Positions 14,326 through 24,352 of a DNA stretch of 64,000 nucleotides are shown piece after piece. The first letter of the stretch is position 1. Every line of letters starts with the position of its first letter. Both the position numbers and the translations under genes were made by a program. Origin of the DNA: Pseudomonas fragi (GTDB taxonomy: Bacteria; Pseudomonadota; Gammaproteobacteria; Pseudomonadales; Pseudomonadaceae). The DNA lies in the NCBI RefSeq assembly GCF_025426255.1, contig NZ_CP104861.1, positions 4,464,001-4,528,000 on the forward strand, read 5' to 3'. The notes beneath the pieces were generated by a model. The model had not been told where the DNA came from. It saw nothing but the letters and a program-made list of their open reading frames with translations, and did no database searches.

Positions 14326-15450
14326 TTACAGGTCGCCGAAAAAACGCTTCACGCCTTCGAACCAGCCAGTGGCGTTTGGCGAATGACAGCTATCGCCTTC
14401 CAGCGTAGTGCGGAACTCTTCCATCAGCTCACGCTGACGACGGCTCAGCTTGACCGGAGTTTCAACCACAACACGACACATCAGGTCGCCTGCACCACCG
14501 CCACGCACCGGAGCAACGCCCTTGCCACGCAAGCGGAACTGCTTGCCGGTCTGGGTGCCCTCAGGGATTTTCAACTTGACCCGACCATCCAGGGTCGGCA
14601 CTTCAAGCTCAGCACCCAAAGCAGCATCAGCCACGCTGATCGGCACTTCACAGAACAGATGCTTGCCGTCGCGCTGGAAAATCGCGTGCTCGCGCACATC
14701 GATCACCACGTACAGATCGCCAGTCGGGCCACCTTGCACGCCCGCCTCGCCTTCGCCGGACAGGCGAATACGATCACCGGTATCAACACCGGCAGGCACT
14801 TTGACGGAAAGGGTTTTGTACTCTTCTACGCGACCTTCGCCACGGCAGCTGTCGCACGGATCAGAGATGACCTTGCCTTGACCGTGGCAACGCGGACACG
14901 TCTGCTGAACAGCAAAGAAACCTTGCTGCATGCGCACCTGGCCAATACCGCCGCAGGTGGTACAGGTAACAGGCGAAGAACCCTTCTTGGCACCCGAACC
15001 GTCACATGGCTTGCAGTTGACCAGTGTCGGAACACGGATATTGACCGTGGTACCGCGCACAGCCTCTTCCAGATCCAGCTCCAGCGTATAGCGCAAATCG
15101 CTACCACGCTGAGCGCCGCCCCGGGAGCCGCCACGACCACCGCCAAAGAAATCACTGAACACATCACCGAAAATATCGGAGAAGTTCTGACCGCCAAAAC
15201 CGGCACCGCCGCCGCCCATTTGCGGATCAACACCGGCATGGCCGTATTGATCGTAGGCCGCACGCTTGCTGGAGTCCGACAGAACTTCGTAAGCTTCGTT
15301 GGCTTCTTTGAACAGATCTTCCGAGGCTTTGTCATCCGGATTACGGTCCGGGTGATGCTTCATCGCCAGGCGACGATAAGCTTTTTTCAGCTCGACCTCG
15401 GTCGTAGTGCGTTCAACACCCAATATTTCGTAATAATCGCGCTTTGCCAT
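14326..15450 (-). CDS. dnaJ: Chaperone protein DnaJ
   Basis: DnaJ delivers unfolded proteins to DnaK and stimulates its ATPase. The 374-residue protein has the J-domain with the HPD motif at 33-35, a Gly-rich linker ([13 protein letters not shown]), and a zinc domain with all four CxxCxGxG repeats ([32 protein letters not shown]). The C-terminal substrate domain follows. The start is ATG 15450 ([11 protein letters not shown]); a longer frame adds six residues unlike the family. It is downstream of dnaK with about 320 bases between. Confidence 0.98.
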   Translation of the reverse strand: MAKRDYYEILGVERTTTEVELKKAYRRLAMKHHPDRNPDDKASEDLFKEANEAYEVLSDSSKRAAYDQYGHAGVDPQMGGGGAGFGGQNFSDIFGDVFSDFFGGGRGGSRGGAQRGSDLRYTLELDLEEAVRGTTVNIRVPTLVNCKPCDGSGAKKGSSPVTCTTCGGIGQVRMQQGFFAVQQTCPRCHGQGKVISDPCDSCRGEGRVEEYKTLSVKVPAGVDTGDRIRLSGEGEAGVQGGPTGDLYVVIDVREHAIFQRDGKHLFCEVPISVADAALGAELEVPTLDGRVKLKIPEGTQTGKQFRLRGKGVAPVRGGGAGDLMCRVVVETPVKLSRRQRELMEEFRTTLEGDSCHSPNATGWFEGVKRFFGDL

Positions 15451-15770
15451 AATTCTTTGCACTCTCAAGGACGTTCGACAAAACCCTCCCGAGCCTCGCC
15501 AAACCCGCCAAGCCCGAAAAGGATCAGACCCGACTCACGTCTTTTCAACGATATTGGTTTGTGTTTAACAGCCAATGCATTGGCCGACAGGAGCGGTTAC
15601 CTCTGGCTGGAAAACAAGAAAGATCCAGTCCAAACCGCCAGCATTCGACCTTGTCGCATGCTGTAAAAATTCTGATACTCCAGACACGCCAACGCGGGAG
15701 CAAGCTCCCGCGCGGCGACATCCTACCAGTCACCGCTCAAGCGCGGTCAACTGGGCGACAAACAAGCGTC
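15451..15770. other. dnaK-dnaJ intergenic gap
   Basis: This 320-base gap holds no gene. It contains one REP-like palindrome (15693-15712) and is otherwise featureless by eye. It is long for a dnaK-dnaJ spacer, so dnaJ may have its own promoter here. Confidence 0.7.
15693..15712. repeat. REP-like palindrome
   Basis: The arms CGCGGGAGC and GCTCCCGCG are perfect 9-mers separated by AA. The core GGGAGC matches the core of the REPIN copies further right in the window. Confidence 0.6.
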
Positions 15771-17687
15771 TTACTTGTTGTCTTTTACTTCTTCGAACTC
15801 AGCGTCGACAACGTCGTCCGCTTTTTCAGCCGAATCAGCTGGCTTGGCCGCTGCGTCTGCCGGGTTCGCCTGCTCGGCGTACATTTTCTGTGCAACCGGT
15901 GCAGACACCTTGGACAGCTCTTCAACCTTGGCTTCGATAGCAGCCTTGTCGTCGCCTTTAACAGCGGCTTCAAGTGCAACTACAGCAGCTTCGATTGCAG
16001 TTTTCTCTTCCGCAGTCACTTTATCGCCAGCATCGACGATCATTTTACGCGTCGAGTGAACCAGTGCGTCGCCCTGGTTACGTGCAGCTGCCAGTTCTTC
16101 GAACTTGCGGTCTTCTTCAGCGTTGATCTCGGCATCGCGAACCATCTGAGCGATTTCTTCCTCGGACAGACCCGAGTTAGCCTTGATCACGATCGACTGA
16201 GACTTGCCAGTCGCCTTGTCTTTTGCACTTACGTGCAGGATGCCGTTGGCATCGATGTCGAAGGTCACTTCGATCTGAGGCACGCCACGTGGAGCAGGTG
16301 GAATGTCAGCCAGGTCGAACTTGCCCAACGACTTGTTCTGTGTGGCTTGCTTACGCTCACCTTGCAGAACGTGAATGGTCACAGCGCCCTGGTTATCGTC
16401 AGCAGTCGAGAACACTTGCGATTTCTTGGTAGGAATCGTGGTGTTTTTCTCGATCAGAGCAGTCATTACGCCGCCCATGGTTTCGATACCCAAAGTCAGC
16501 GGGCTCACGTCCAGCAACAGAACGTCTTTAACATCACCCGACAGTACCGCGCCCTGGATAGCAGCACCCATTGCAACAGCTTCGTCCGGGTTCACGTCTT
16601 TACGTGCTTCCTTGCCGAAGAACTCGGTTACCAGCTTCTGTACCAGCGGCATACGAGTCTGACCACCGACCAGAATTACGTCGTTGATCGCGCCAATGTC
16701 GATACCGGCGTCTTTCAGAGCGATACGGCAAGGCTCGATGGTGCGCTGAACCAGGTCTTCAACCAGCGATTCCAGCTTGGCGCGCGAAATTTTCACGTTC
16801 AAGTGCTTAGGACCGGTGGCATCTGCAGTGATGTAAGGCAGATTCACGTCAGTCGACTGGCTCGAAGACAGTTCGATCTTGGCTTTTTCAGCGGCTTCTT
16901 TCAGACGCTGCATCGCCAGCGGGTCACCCTTAAGGTTCATGCCGCTTTCTTTCTTGAACTCGTCAACCAGGTAGTCGATCAGACGGATGTCAAAGTCTTC
17001 ACCACCCAGGAACGTGTCACCGTTGGTTGCCAGCACTTCAAACTGGTGCTCGCCATCAACTTCGGCAATTTCAATAACCGATACGTCGAAAGTACCGCCA
17101 CCCAGGTCATAAACGATGACAGTGTGGTCGCCTTTCGCTTTGTCCATACCGTAAGCCAGAGCAGCTGCGGTTGGTTCGTTGATGATGCGTTTTACGTCCA
17201 GACCCGCGATACGGCCGGCGTCTTTGGTCGCCTGACGCTGGCTGTCGTTGAAGTAGGCCGGAACGGTGATTACCGCCTCAGTCACTGGCTCGCCGAGGTA
17301 ATCTTCGGCGGTTTTCTTCATTTTCTTCAGAATTTCAGCCGAGATTTGTGGCGGAGCCATTTTCTGGCCGTTCACTTCAACCCAAGCGTCGCCGTTGTCA
17401 GCCTTGGCGATCTTGTACGGAACCATCTGAATGTCTTTCTGTACAACTTCTTCGTCAAAACGACGACCGATCAGACGCTTCACCGCGTACAGGGTGTTAT
17501 GCGGATTGGTCACTGCCTGACGCTTGGCCGATTGGCCAACCAGAATTTCACCATCGTTAGCGTACGCAACGATCGACGGCGTAGTACGCGCGCCTTCTGC
17601 GTTTTCGATAACTTTTGCCTTACCGTTTTCCAGAACCGAAACACACGAGTTAGTGGTCCCGAGGTCAATACCGATAATTCTGCCCAT
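15771..17687 (-). CDS. dnaK: Chaperone protein DnaK (Hsp70)
   Basis: DnaK is the main Hsp70, working with DnaJ and GrpE. The 638-residue protein has the ATPase signatures [15 protein letters not shown] at the N terminus, [14 protein letters not shown] mid-domain and [11 protein letters not shown]. The substrate-binding domain ([16 protein letters not shown]) and an Ala/Asp-rich C-terminal lid ending EEVKDNK follow, the usual Hsp70 tail. It lies 100 bases downstream of grpE; the spacer contains a GCCGCAG / CTGCGGC hairpin. Heat control probably comes from the sigma-32 promoter ahead of grpE. Confidence 0.99.
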   Translation of the reverse strand: MGRIIGIDLGTTNSCVSVLENGKAKVIENAEGARTTPSIVAYANDGEILVGQSAKRQAVTNPHNTLYAVKRLIGRRFDEEVVQKDIQMVPYKIAKADNGDAWVEVNGQKMAPPQISAEILKKMKKTAEDYLGEPVTEAVITVPAYFNDSQRQATKDAGRIAGLDVKRIINEPTAAALAYGMDKAKGDHTVIVYDLGGGTFDVSVIEIAEVDGEHQFEVLATNGDTFLGGEDFDIRLIDYLVDEFKKESGMNLKGDPLAMQRLKEAAEKAKIELSSSQSTDVNLPYITADATGPKHLNVKISRAKLESLVEDLVQRTIEPCRIALKDAGIDIGAINDVILVGGQTRMPLVQKLVTEFFGKEARKDVNPDEAVAMGAAIQGAVLSGDVKDVLLLDVSPLTLGIETMGGVMTALIEKNTTIPTKKSQVFSTADDNQGAVTIHVLQGERKQATQNKSLGKFDLADIPPAPRGVPQIEVTFDIDANGILHVSAKDKATGKSQSIVIKANSGLSEEEIAQMVRDAEINAEEDRKFEELAAARNQGDALVHSTRKMIVDAGDKVTAEEKTAIEAAVVALEAAVKGDDKAAIEAKVEELSKVSAPVAQKMYAEQANPADAAAKPADSAEKADDVVDAEFEEVKDNK

Positions 17688-17787
17688 GTTTACTCTCCCT
17701 AAATTTGAATTTTTTTGCCGCAGCAGTAATGACCAACTGCGGCATTACTTAACGCTTGACTTCTAAATGGGGGCCTTGCGGCCGATT

Positions 17788-18342
17788 TCAAGCCTGCTCG
17801 TCAATCGATGGCGAAACCGGCGCTGGCGCCTTGCTGACTACGACCATAGCCGGGCGCAGCAAGCGACCATTGAGCTGATAACCTTTTTGAAACACCTTGA
17901 GCACGCTGTTTGGCTCAAGCTCAGCGCTTTCCTGCATTGCCATCGCTTGATGCTGCTCGGCATTGAAAGGTTCGCCATGCGGGTCGATAGCTTCCAGCTG
18001 ATAACGCTTCAGGGTGTCCTGGAACATTTTCAGGGTCAGTTCGATCCCTTCGCGCATTGGACGGATGTTTTCATCGTCCGGGCTGGACAGTTCAAGACCG
18101 CGTTCCAGGCTGTCGATCACCGGCAACAGGTCACCGGCGAATTTCTCCAGTGCAAACTTGTGTGCCTTCTCAACATCCTGCTCGGCGCGACGGCGAACGT
18201 TCTGCAGATCGGCAGCTACGCGCAGAGCCTGATCATTAGCGGCTGCCAGCTGCTCTTCAAGCACCTGCACGCGGGTTGCCAGATCTTCACCGGCTACATC
18301 GGCTTCCTGGTTCTGCGTATCCATAGTCTGTTCGTCTGCCAT
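17788..18342 (-). CDS. grpE: Nucleotide exchange factor GrpE
   Basis: GrpE releases ADP from DnaK. The 184-residue protein has an acidic N terminus and a long coiled coil ([38 protein letters not shown]). The C-terminal beta domain contains the conserved [15 protein letters not shown]. It has a good AAGGAG Shine-Dalgarno and is preceded by a near-consensus sigma-32 promoter. It is divergent from recN across 252 bases. Confidence 0.98.
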   Translation of the reverse strand: MADEQTMDTQNQEADVAGEDLATRVQVLEEQLAAANDQALRVAADLQNVRRRAEQDVEKAHKFALEKFAGDLLPVIDSLERGLELSSPDDENIRPMREGIELTLKMFQDTLKRYQLEAIDPHGEPFNAEQHQAMAMQESAELEPNSVLKVFQKGYQLNGRLLRPAMVVVSKAPAPVSPSIDEQA

Positions 18343-18395
18343 AGATTTCTCCTTTCAAACTTCGTCCGCGAGCTCGACTCGCGCTTGTGCCAAGG

Positions 18396-18424
18396 TATAT
18401 GGGGTCGCAATTCTCAGGTTCAAG
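18396..18424 (-). promoter_or_regulatory. Sigma-32 heat-shock promoter of grpE-dnaK
   Basis: On the minus strand CTTGAAC is followed after 13 bases by CCCCATATA, close to the known sigma-32 consensus CTTGAAA-N(11-16)-CCCATNT. It is about 55 bases upstream of the grpE start. Confidence 0.8.
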
Positions 18425-18554
18425 AGCCAAAAAACCAGAAAAGACATGTTTGCCCTCCCTCGCCCCACTCGCAAAAAAAACGGATCGCGCTAAAAAACCG
18501 AAAAAAACAAGCAAATCGAACTAAGCACAACCATTGTCAGCACGAAACAAAACA

Positions 18555-18570
18555 CTGTATAAATAACCAG
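18555..18570 (+). promoter_or_regulatory. LexA (SOS) box of recN
   Basis: CTGTATAAATAACCAG fits the LexA pattern CTG-N10-CAG with the usual TATA-rich centre. It lies 25 bases before the recN ATG, so recN should be DNA-damage inducible. Confidence 0.85.
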
Positions 18571-18594
18571 ACATTACGTTTTGGAGCGGCTCCT

Positions 18595-20277
18595 ATGCTG
18601 GTGCACCTGTCCGTACACAACTACGCCATCGTTGAACATCTCGATCTCGAACTGGATCGCGGGATGAGTGTAATCACTGGTGAGACCGGTGCCGGCAAAT
18701 CGATCATGCTCGACGCCCTGGGGCTGACCCTGGGTGACCGCGCCGACAGCGGCGTAGTCCGTCCGGGAGCCGACAAGGCCGATATTCTGGCCACTTTCGA
18801 CCTGCAGGATATTCCCGAAGCCCGGGCCTGGCTTGCCGAGCGCGATCTGGAAGGCGACGGCCCGTGCATCCTGCGCCGGGTCATCACTGCTGAAGGCCGC
18901 TCACGCAGCTATATCAATGGCACGCCCTGCCCTCAAGGCGACTTGAAAGCCTTGGGCGAGTTGCTGATCGATATCCACAGCCAGCACGAACACCAGTCGC
19001 TGCTCAAACCCGACACCCACCGTCGCCTGCTCGACGAGTTCGCCGGTGCCACCGACCTGGCCCGCCAGGTGCAACTGGCCGCGCAGCGCTGGCGCCAGAC
19101 CCGACAAGAGCTTGAGCACCTGTCCAACTCCGGCGATGAACAACGCGCGCGCCATCAATTACTGAGCTACCAGCTCGAAGAGCTTGAAACACTTTCACTG
19201 GGTGAAAACGAACTCGAAGAGCTGGAGCAGGAACACAAAAATCTGACCAACGCCGAAACCCTGCTGACCATTTGCCGCCAAGTGGTTGAACAGTGCAGCG
19301 AAAGTGACTCAGGCAATGTGCTCAATGCGCTGACCGCTAGCCTCAATCGCCTGTCGAGCATCAACAACAATTCGGGCTCACTGGGTGAAGCAACCGACCT
19401 GCTGGCCAGCGCACAGATTCAGGTCGAGGAAGCCGTAGGTGAACTCAATCGCTTTATCGACCATTTTGACGCTGACCCAGGCCGCCTGCAGTACCTGGAA
19501 GAACGCCTCGACACCATCTACACCCTGGCGCGCAAACACCGGGTTCACCCGACTGAAGTAGCCGCACTGCTGCAAAAACTGCTGGATGAGCTCGAAACCC
19601 TCAACGCCAACGATGAAAACATCGAACGCCTGGCCAATGAGCTGACGTCCTATGCCCGCCACTATCACGAATGCGCACGCGAACTCAGTAACCTGCGCAG
19701 CCAAGCGGCTACACGCCTGAGCAGCGCGGTAGAAGAAGAAATCCAGCGTCTGGGCATGCCCGGCGGCCGCTTTGTGATCGAACTGCGCCCACAAAGCAGC
19801 AGCGACCCGATGCCTCACGGCCTGGAGCAGGTCGAGTTGCTCGTGAGCGCCAACCCTGGCCAGCCACTCAAGGCCCTGGCCAAGGTTGCTTCTGGCGGTG
19901 AACTGTCGCGGATCAGCTTGGCCATTCAGGTGATCACCGCACAAACTTCCCGCGTACCGACTCTGGTGTTCGACGAAGTGGATGTGGGTATCGGTGGCCC
20001 GACTGCAGAAATCGTGGGGCAACTGCTGCGCCGTCTTGGCGAGCGCGGTCAAGTGCTGACGGTCACTCACCTGCCGCAGGTGGCTGCTCAATGCCACCAG
20101 CACCTTTTCGTGCATAAGGTTCGCGAGAGCGATACCACCCGCACTGCCGTGGCCAAACTGAGTAAAAAAGAACGCGTGGAAGAAGTCGCACGCATGCTCG
20201 GCGGTGTTGATCTGACCAAGGAATCGTTGGCCCACGCAAAAAAAATGGTCGTCACTGCAAAAAACCTGGCAGCTTAA
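18595..20277 (+). CDS. recN: DNA repair protein RecN
   Basis: RecN is an SMC-like ATPase used in double-strand-break repair. The 560-residue product starts MLVHLSVHNYAIVEHLDLEL with Walker A GETGAGKS at 29-36. Long coiled-coil stretches occupy the middle, and the C-terminal ATPase half carries the ABC signature ASGGELSRISLA and Walker B LVFDEVDVGIGG. The open frame extends back to 17767, but that part overlaps grpE; ATG 18595 with GGAGCGG upstream and a LexA box just before it is the real start. Confidence 0.97.
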   Translation: MLVHLSVHNYAIVEHLDLELDRGMSVITGETGAGKSIMLDALGLTLGDRADSGVVRPGADKADILATFDLQDIPEARAWLAERDLEGDGPCILRRVITAEGRSRSYINGTPCPQGDLKALGELLIDIHSQHEHQSLLKPDTHRRLLDEFAGATDLARQVQLAAQRWRQTRQELEHLSNSGDEQRARHQLLSYQLEELETLSLGENELEELEQEHKNLTNAETLLTICRQVVEQCSESDSGNVLNALTASLNRLSSINNNSGSLGEATDLLASAQIQVEEAVGELNRFIDHFDADPGRLQYLEERLDTIYTLARKHRVHPTEVAALLQKLLDELETLNANDENIERLANELTSYARHYHECARELSNLRSQAATRLSSAVEEEIQRLGMPGGRFVIELRPQSSSDPMPHGLEQVELLVSANPGQPLKALAKVASGGELSRISLAIQVITAQTSRVPTLVFDEVDVGIGGPTAEIVGQLLRRLGERGQVLTVTHLPQVAAQCHQHLFVHKVRESDTTRTAVAKLSKKERVEEVARMLGGVDLTKESLAHAKKMVVTAKNLAA

Positions 20278-20314
20278 CGACGAACGGTCATAAAAAAACC
20301 AACATCAGAAAGCA

Positions 20315-20340
20315 CGAAGGCGGCCCTTGGGCCGCCTTCG
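20315..20340. terminator. Hairpin between the convergent recN and fur
   Basis: The 12-base arms CGAAGGCGGCCC and GGGCCGCCTTCG are perfect, with a two-base loop. It can serve either strand. T-runs are weak on both sides. Confidence 0.7.
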
Positions 20341-20373
20341 ATCGTTTCGCGAACCGTAATTCGCGTGACATGC

Positions 20374-20787
20374 TTACTTGGACTTCTTGCGCACGTACAG
20401 CACCAAGTTGTGATCCACCAACTCAACACCGTGCTTGGCTGCAATGGCGTGCTGCAGTTTTTCGATGTCTTCGTCGAAAAACTCGATCACTTCACCGCTG
20501 TCCACGTTGACCATATGGTCGTGGTGGCCGCCATCGGCATCAGCCAATTCAAAGACCGCATGACCGCCATCGAAATTATGGCGAATCACCAGCCCCGCTG
20601 ACTCAAACTGGGTCAGTACACGGTAAACCGTGGCCAGACCGACGTCTTCGCCAGCTTGCATAAGTGCCTTGTAAACATCCTCGGCGCTCATGTGACGCTG
20701 CTCTGCAGAGTCAAGCATCTGTAGAATTTTGACTCGTGGCAGAGTCACCTTAAGTCCGGCCTTACGTAGTTCGCTATTTTCAACCAT
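20374..20787 (-). CDS. fur: Ferric uptake regulator Fur
   Basis: Fur is the iron-responsive repressor of siderophore and iron uptake genes. The 137-residue protein begins MVENSELRKAGLKVTLPRVKIL. It contains the winged-helix segment SAEDVYKALMQAGEDVGLATVYRVLTQFESAGLV and the metal-binding HHDHMVNVDSGEV region. It lacks the second C-terminal Cys pair, as pseudomonad Fur proteins do. The longer frame to 20883 is rejected because ATG 20787 is where family similarity begins. It is divergent from bamE by 98 bases, the classical fur-omlA pair. Confidence 0.97.
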   Translation of the reverse strand: MVENSELRKAGLKVTLPRVKILQMLDSAEQRHMSAEDVYKALMQAGEDVGLATVYRVLTQFESAGLVIRHNFDGGHAVFELADADGGHHDHMVNVDSGEVIEFFDEDIEKLQHAIAAKHGVELVDHNLVLYVRKKSK

Positions 20788-20885
20788 GGTTAGCTTTCTC
20801 GCGGAAGCCGCTTCGCAGCTTCTCTTAATACGGGTATGATCGGCGTTTACGTTGTCCCAGCCAAGATAGTGGAAGTCGCCCACCG

Positions 20886-21413
20886 ATGCAAAACACCAAG
20901 CTCTTGCTAACCAGTTTCACCTTTGTGGGACTGCTCGCACTCGCCGGTTGTTCATTCCCCGGGGTTTACAAAATCGACATCCAACAGGGCAATGTCGTCA
21001 CGCAGGACATGATAAACCAGTTACGCCCGGGAATGACCCGTCGGCAAGTGCGGTTTATCATGGGCAACGCCCTGCTGACTGATACATTCCACCCTGATCG
21101 CTGGGATTACCTGTATAGCCTGCAGCCCGGTGGCGGTGAACGCCAACAGGAACGCGTCAGCGTGTTCTTCAACCAAAACGACCAGCTCGTTAGCTTGTCA
21201 GGCGATTTCAAGCCTGGTGTAAGCCGCGACGAAGCCATTCTCGGCAAAACCGGCGGCACAAACGTGACCGAACCGGCAACTCAAGCCCCAGTCGAGAAGA
21301 GTGATGTACCAGCCAAACCTGGTTCGTTGCTTGACCAGATCCAGAAGGACGTAGACGGCGTTGAAGCCGTACCGGTTCCTACGCCACAGCCTCTGGATAC
21401 CACCGAACAATAA
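20886..21413 (+). CDS. bamE: Outer membrane assembly lipoprotein BamE (OmlA)
   Basis: BamE is the small lipoprotein of the BAM complex that inserts outer-membrane beta-barrels. The 175-residue precursor has a lipoprotein signal with lipobox LAGC and lipidated Cys22. The SmpA/OmlA domain includes [29 protein letters not shown]. The C-terminal extension beyond residue 120 is Pro/Glu/Thr-rich and low complexity. It is divergent from fur, and overlapping regulatory regions are known for this pair in Pseudomonas. Confidence 0.96.
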   Translation: MQNTKLLLTSFTFVGLLALAGCSFPGVYKIDIQQGNVVTQDMINQLRPGMTRRQVRFIMGNALLTDTFHPDRWDYLYSLQPGGGERQQERVSVFFNQNDQLVSLSGDFKPGVSRDEAILGKTGGTNVTEPATQAPVEKSDVPAKPGSLLDQIQKDVDGVEAVPVPTPQPLDTTEQ

Positions 21414-21424
21414 GCGTTCGGCAC

Positions 21425-21451
21425 AAAAAAGCCCGGCATGCCGGGCTTTTT
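21425..21451. terminator. Bidirectional terminator between bamE and rnfH
   Basis: The stem GCCCGGC / GCCGGGC is flanked by six A residues on the left and five T residues on the right, so it works for the converging bamE and rnfH transcripts. Confidence 0.9.
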
Positions 21452-21470
21452 GTTGTCTGCAATATAGCAA

Positions 21471-21788
21471 TCAGAGCTGACTCAGTCGTTTGGCCTCTGC
21501 CGCTTTAGCCGCACGCTGGCGTCGAATCTCTTTAGGGTCAGCCAGCAACGGGCGATACATCTCGATCCGGTCACCCGCCTGCAATAGCCGAGTTTCAGGA
21601 TCAGCCACCTGCTTGCCGAAAATCCCCACCGGACAACTCGCCAGGTCCAGCTCGGGGAACTCCCGCCCCATACCCGATGCCAATACCGCCGCGCGCACAG
21701 TCGTGCCTTGCGGCACAACCACGGTCAGCAGGCACTGGCGATCGACTGCGGCATAAACCACTTCAACCTCAATCACAGGCTCAGCCAT
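21471..21788 (-). CDS. rnfH: RnfH family ubiquitin-like protein
   Basis: This 105-residue protein belongs to the RnfH family with a beta-grasp fold: EVEVVYAAVDRQCLLTVVVPQGTTVRAAVLASG, then VGIFGKQV and the RIEMYRPLLADPKEIRRQRA motif. Its biochemical role is not established. The start is ATG 21788, which lies inside the last codons of ratA (8-base overlap); the longer frame to 21890 merely runs back through ratA. The ratA-rnfH pair is conserved and resembles a toxin-antitoxin arrangement on paper, though that role is disputed. Confidence 0.93.
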   Translation of the reverse strand: MAEPVIEVEVVYAAVDRQCLLTVVVPQGTTVRAAVLASGMGREFPELDLASCPVGIFGKQVADPETRLLQAGDRIEMYRPLLADPKEIRRQRAAKAAEAKRLSQL

Positions 21789-22215
21789 ACAATTGTTTGG
21801 CGCGCTGGCAGAATGCATCCACCAGCGTATTGGCCGCCTGATTGAACAAGGGGCCCAAGGTCGCTTTGACAATGGCACCGGCGTAATCAAACGTCATGTC
21901 CAGGCTGATCTTGCAAGCCTTCTCACCGAGTGGCTTGAACACCCATAGACCGTGCAGCTTGGTAAATGGCCCTTCTTCAAGGTTCATTTCAATGGATTGC
22001 CCCGGCACCAGCGTATTGCGCGTTACAAAGTGCTGGCTCAAGCCACCTTTGGCCACGCCCAGGCTGGCACGCATCAGCACCTCAGTGCTTTCCAGGATTT
22101 GGGCAGATGAGCACCACGGCAAAAATTCCGGGTAATGCGCAACATCATTCACCAGGTCATAAAGCGCCTGGGCTGGATAAGGCAACAAGGCGGAGCGTTG
22201 GATATGGGTAGTCAT
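21781..22215 (-). CDS. ratA: RatA/Coq10-type START domain protein
   Basis: This 144-residue START/polyketide-cyclase-like protein has the family pattern RSALLPYPAQALYDLVNDVAHYPEFLPWCSSAQI. It ends DAFCQRAKQLYG. E. coli RatA was reported to block 70S assembly, while eukaryotic Coq10 binds ubiquinone; the true role here is unknown. The start is ATG 22215 (MTTHIQRSA), and the added 12 residues of the longer frame are not family-like. It overlaps rnfH and lies on the strand opposite to smpB, the usual neighbourhood. Confidence 0.93.
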   Translation of the reverse strand: MTTHIQRSALLPYPAQALYDLVNDVAHYPEFLPWCSSAQILESTEVLMRASLGVAKGGLSQHFVTRNTLVPGQSIEMNLEEGPFTKLHGLWVFKPLGEKACKISLDMTFDYAGAIVKATLGPLFNQAANTLVDAFCQRAKQLYG

Positions 22216-22222
22216 GTCAGCG

Positions 22223-23626
22223 TTACTTCCACAGCTGGGCGGCAAACACAATCAGAATGCCGAGTGGCGCCACATAGCGCATCAAAAAAAGAGTCAGGGC
22301 GAACAACATCGGGCTACGCATCGACAACTCGTCACGAACCGCACCGCGCCCCATGATCCAGCCTGCAAAGACCACAAAGCACAGGCCACCCAAAGGCAAC
22401 ATGATACGCGAGGTGAAGAAATCGACGACACCAAAGAAGTCCAGGCCACTAGCCGCACCCCACTGATAGAGATGAAAACCCGACTCTTCACTCACGAAAA
22501 ATTTGGCCTGCTTCCAGATATTGAACGAAAACACCGTGCCCAGGCCAACAAACCAGCAGCTAAACGCCAGCCAGAACGTGACCCACAACCGTCGCACTTT
22601 GGTCCGTTCCACCAGATACGCCACCATCGGTTCAAGCAACGAAATGGCCGAACTCCAGGCCGCCACCGCTACCAGAACGAAAAACACCACGCCCATCAAC
22701 TGGCCGAATGCCACATTGCCGAACGCAAATGGCAAGGTCACAAACATCAAACCCGGCCCTTCACTGGGGTTTAGCCCCGACGCAAAGACAATTGGAAACA
22801 ATGCCAGCCCGGCGAGCAATGAGACAAAAGTGTCGATCAACGCCACGCCGACTACCGTTCCGGAGATCGATGCATTCTTGGGCATATACGCGCCGTAGAT
22901 CATGATCGAACCCACGCCAACGCTCAGCGAAAAGAACGCATGGCCCATCGCTGCCAGCAAGCCGTCAAGCACGCGGTCGGGGTTAAAGTCGAACATGAAA
23001 TGCACGCCTTCCATAAAGTGCCCGGTGGTCATGCTGTAACCCAGCAACACCAACAGCAGCACAAATAGAATGGGCATCATGATCCGCAGGCTGCGCTCAA
23101 GCCCTGCAACCACGCCCTTGGCAATCACATAAGCAGACAGCAACATAAATGCCGTGTGCCAAAACGTGAGGCGCCAGGGATTGGAAATCACGCCGCCAAA
23201 GTACGCACCGACCTGATCGGCAGTCGCCCCCTGAAAATCGCCCTTGCCCATATTGATGATGTAATCCAGCGACCAACCGCCCACCACGCTATAGAAAGAC
23301 AAAATCAGCAGCGCCGTGATCATCCCGGCAAAAGCTCCCCACGACCAACGCCCCGAATGCCCCGCCTCAACCGCCAACACCTTCAAGGCATTCGCCGGAC
23401 TGAGCCGCGCACGCCGCCCGATCAGGGTTTCAGCCAGCATCACCGGCACACCGATCAGCGCGATACAGGCCAGAAACACCAACACAAAAGCGCCGCCGCC
23501 ATAGACGCCAACCATGTAAGGGAATTTCCAGATACTGCCCAAACCCACGGCAGAACCGGTCGCAGCGAGAATAAAGACCCAACGGCTTGCCCAACTGCCG
23601 TGGACAGAAACCTTGTCTGTCGACAT
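22223..23626 (-). CDS. Sodium-dependent neurotransmitter:symporter (SNF) family transporter
   Basis: This 467-residue membrane protein belongs to the bacterial NSS/SNF family (LeuT-like). TM1 has the characteristic unwound sodium/substrate motif [20 protein letters not shown]. Around eleven or twelve hydrophobic segments follow, including [23 protein letters not shown] of TM6. It would import an amino acid or similar substrate with sodium; the substrate cannot be told. The start is ATG 23626 ([12 protein letters not shown]), five codons inside the longest frame. It ends 7 bases from the ratA stop-side boundary on the same strand. Confidence 0.93.
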   Translation of the reverse strand: MSTDKVSVHGSWASRWVFILAATGSAVGLGSIWKFPYMVGVYGGGAFVLVFLACIALIGVPVMLAETLIGRRARLSPANALKVLAVEAGHSGRWSWGAFAGMITALLILSFYSVVGGWSLDYIINMGKGDFQGATADQVGAYFGGVISNPWRLTFWHTAFMLLSAYVIAKGVVAGLERSLRIMMPILFVLLLVLLGYSMTTGHFMEGVHFMFDFNPDRVLDGLLAAMGHAFFSLSVGVGSIMIYGAYMPKNASISGTVVGVALIDTFVSLLAGLALFPIVFASGLNPSEGPGLMFVTLPFAFGNVAFGQLMGVVFFVLVAVAAWSSAISLLEPMVAYLVERTKVRRLWVTFWLAFSCWFVGLGTVFSFNIWKQAKFFVSEESGFHLYQWGAASGLDFFGVVDFFTSRIMLPLGGLCFVVFAGWIMGRGAVRDELSMRSPMLFALTLFLMRYVAPLGILIVFAAQLWK

Positions 23627-23743
23627 CGTTACTACGCCCAACCACTAAAAAAAGAGGGCGCATTGTCCGGGAATCAACCTAGGTGCTCAAGCACGCAGGT
23701 GCCCGTAGCCGACACGCTCGCAACTGCCTATAATGCCGCCCCT

Positions 23744-24226
23744 ATGGCTAAACAGAAGAAACACCCTACAGGGACCATCGCGCAGAATAAAAAAGCGCGA
23801 CACGATTACTTCATCGAACATCGGTTCGAGGCTGGTCTGGTCCTGGCCGGCTGGGAAGTAAAAAGTCTGCGTGCAGGCAAGGCACAGCTGGTCGACAGCT
23901 ACGTGCTGCTCAAGGATGGTGAAGCATGGTTGCTCGGCAGCCATATTGCGCCTCTGACGACTGCCAGCACCCACGTTATTGCCGACCCTACGCGCACCCG
24001 CAAGCTGCTGCTTAACCAGCGCGAGCTGGAAAAGCTGTTTTCAGCGGTGCAGCAGAAGGGTTACGCCTGCGTGTGCCTCTCGATTTACTGGAGCAAGCAC
24101 TTGATCAAGTGCGAAATTGCCCTCGGTAAAGGGAAGAAGGAATACGACAAGCGTCATACCGAGCGCGAGCGCGATTCCGATCGAGAGCTGCAGCGAGCGG
24201 TGCGCAACAAGGGCAAGGAAGACTAG
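23744..24226 (+). CDS. smpB: SsrA-binding protein SmpB
   Basis: SmpB binds tmRNA and carries it to stalled ribosomes for trans-translation. The 160-residue protein has the OB-fold sequence [35 protein letters not shown] and the basic C-terminal tail ([26 protein letters not shown]). The frame is open back to 23156, but ATG 23744 is where the family begins, and a TATAAT box lies at about 23729-23734, ten bases before it. The partner RNA gene ssrA is about 9.3 kb to the right. Confidence 0.98.
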   Translation: MAKQKKHPTGTIAQNKKARHDYFIEHRFEAGLVLAGWEVKSLRAGKAQLVDSYVLLKDGEAWLLGSHIAPLTTASTHVIADPTRTRKLLLNQRELEKLFSAVQQKGYACVCLSIYWSKHLIKCEIALGKGKKEYDKRHTERERDSDRELQRAVRNKGKED

Positions 24227-24243
24227 ACCAAGCCCGATGGTCT

Positions 24244-24344
24244 TGTAGCCGCTGCCGCAGGCCGCGATCGGCCGCGCAGCAGCCGCAATTTGCGATGCCC
24301 GAAAACCTCTTCGAGGTTTATCGCAGCCTGCGGCAGCGGCTACA
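24244..24344. repeat. Inverted repeat element, family TGTAGCCGCTGCCG (copy 1)
   Basis: The 19-bp ends TGTAGCCGCTGCCGCAGGC and its exact reverse complement bracket about 60 bases. The interior holds a smaller palindrome around CGAAAACCTCTTCGAGGTTT. Two more copies lie at 32950 and 52566. The form is that of a REPIN (paired REP) between smpB and the convergent lldR. Confidence 0.85.
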
Positions 24345-24352
24345 AAAAATAA

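Noticed and set aside
15561-17702. 713-codon plus-strand frame opposite dnaK, and similar frames opposite glmM (2418-4229), ftsH (4830-6338) and puuA (57574-56300)
   Set aside because: Each mirrors the third-codon bias of a well-supported gene and shows Cys/His/Arg-rich composition without recognisable domains.
21471-22215. ratA-rnfH as a functional toxin-antitoxin pair
   Set aside because: The overlap and order fit the proposal, but the families are widely conserved housekeeping proteins and the toxin role is disputed; kept as individual genes.
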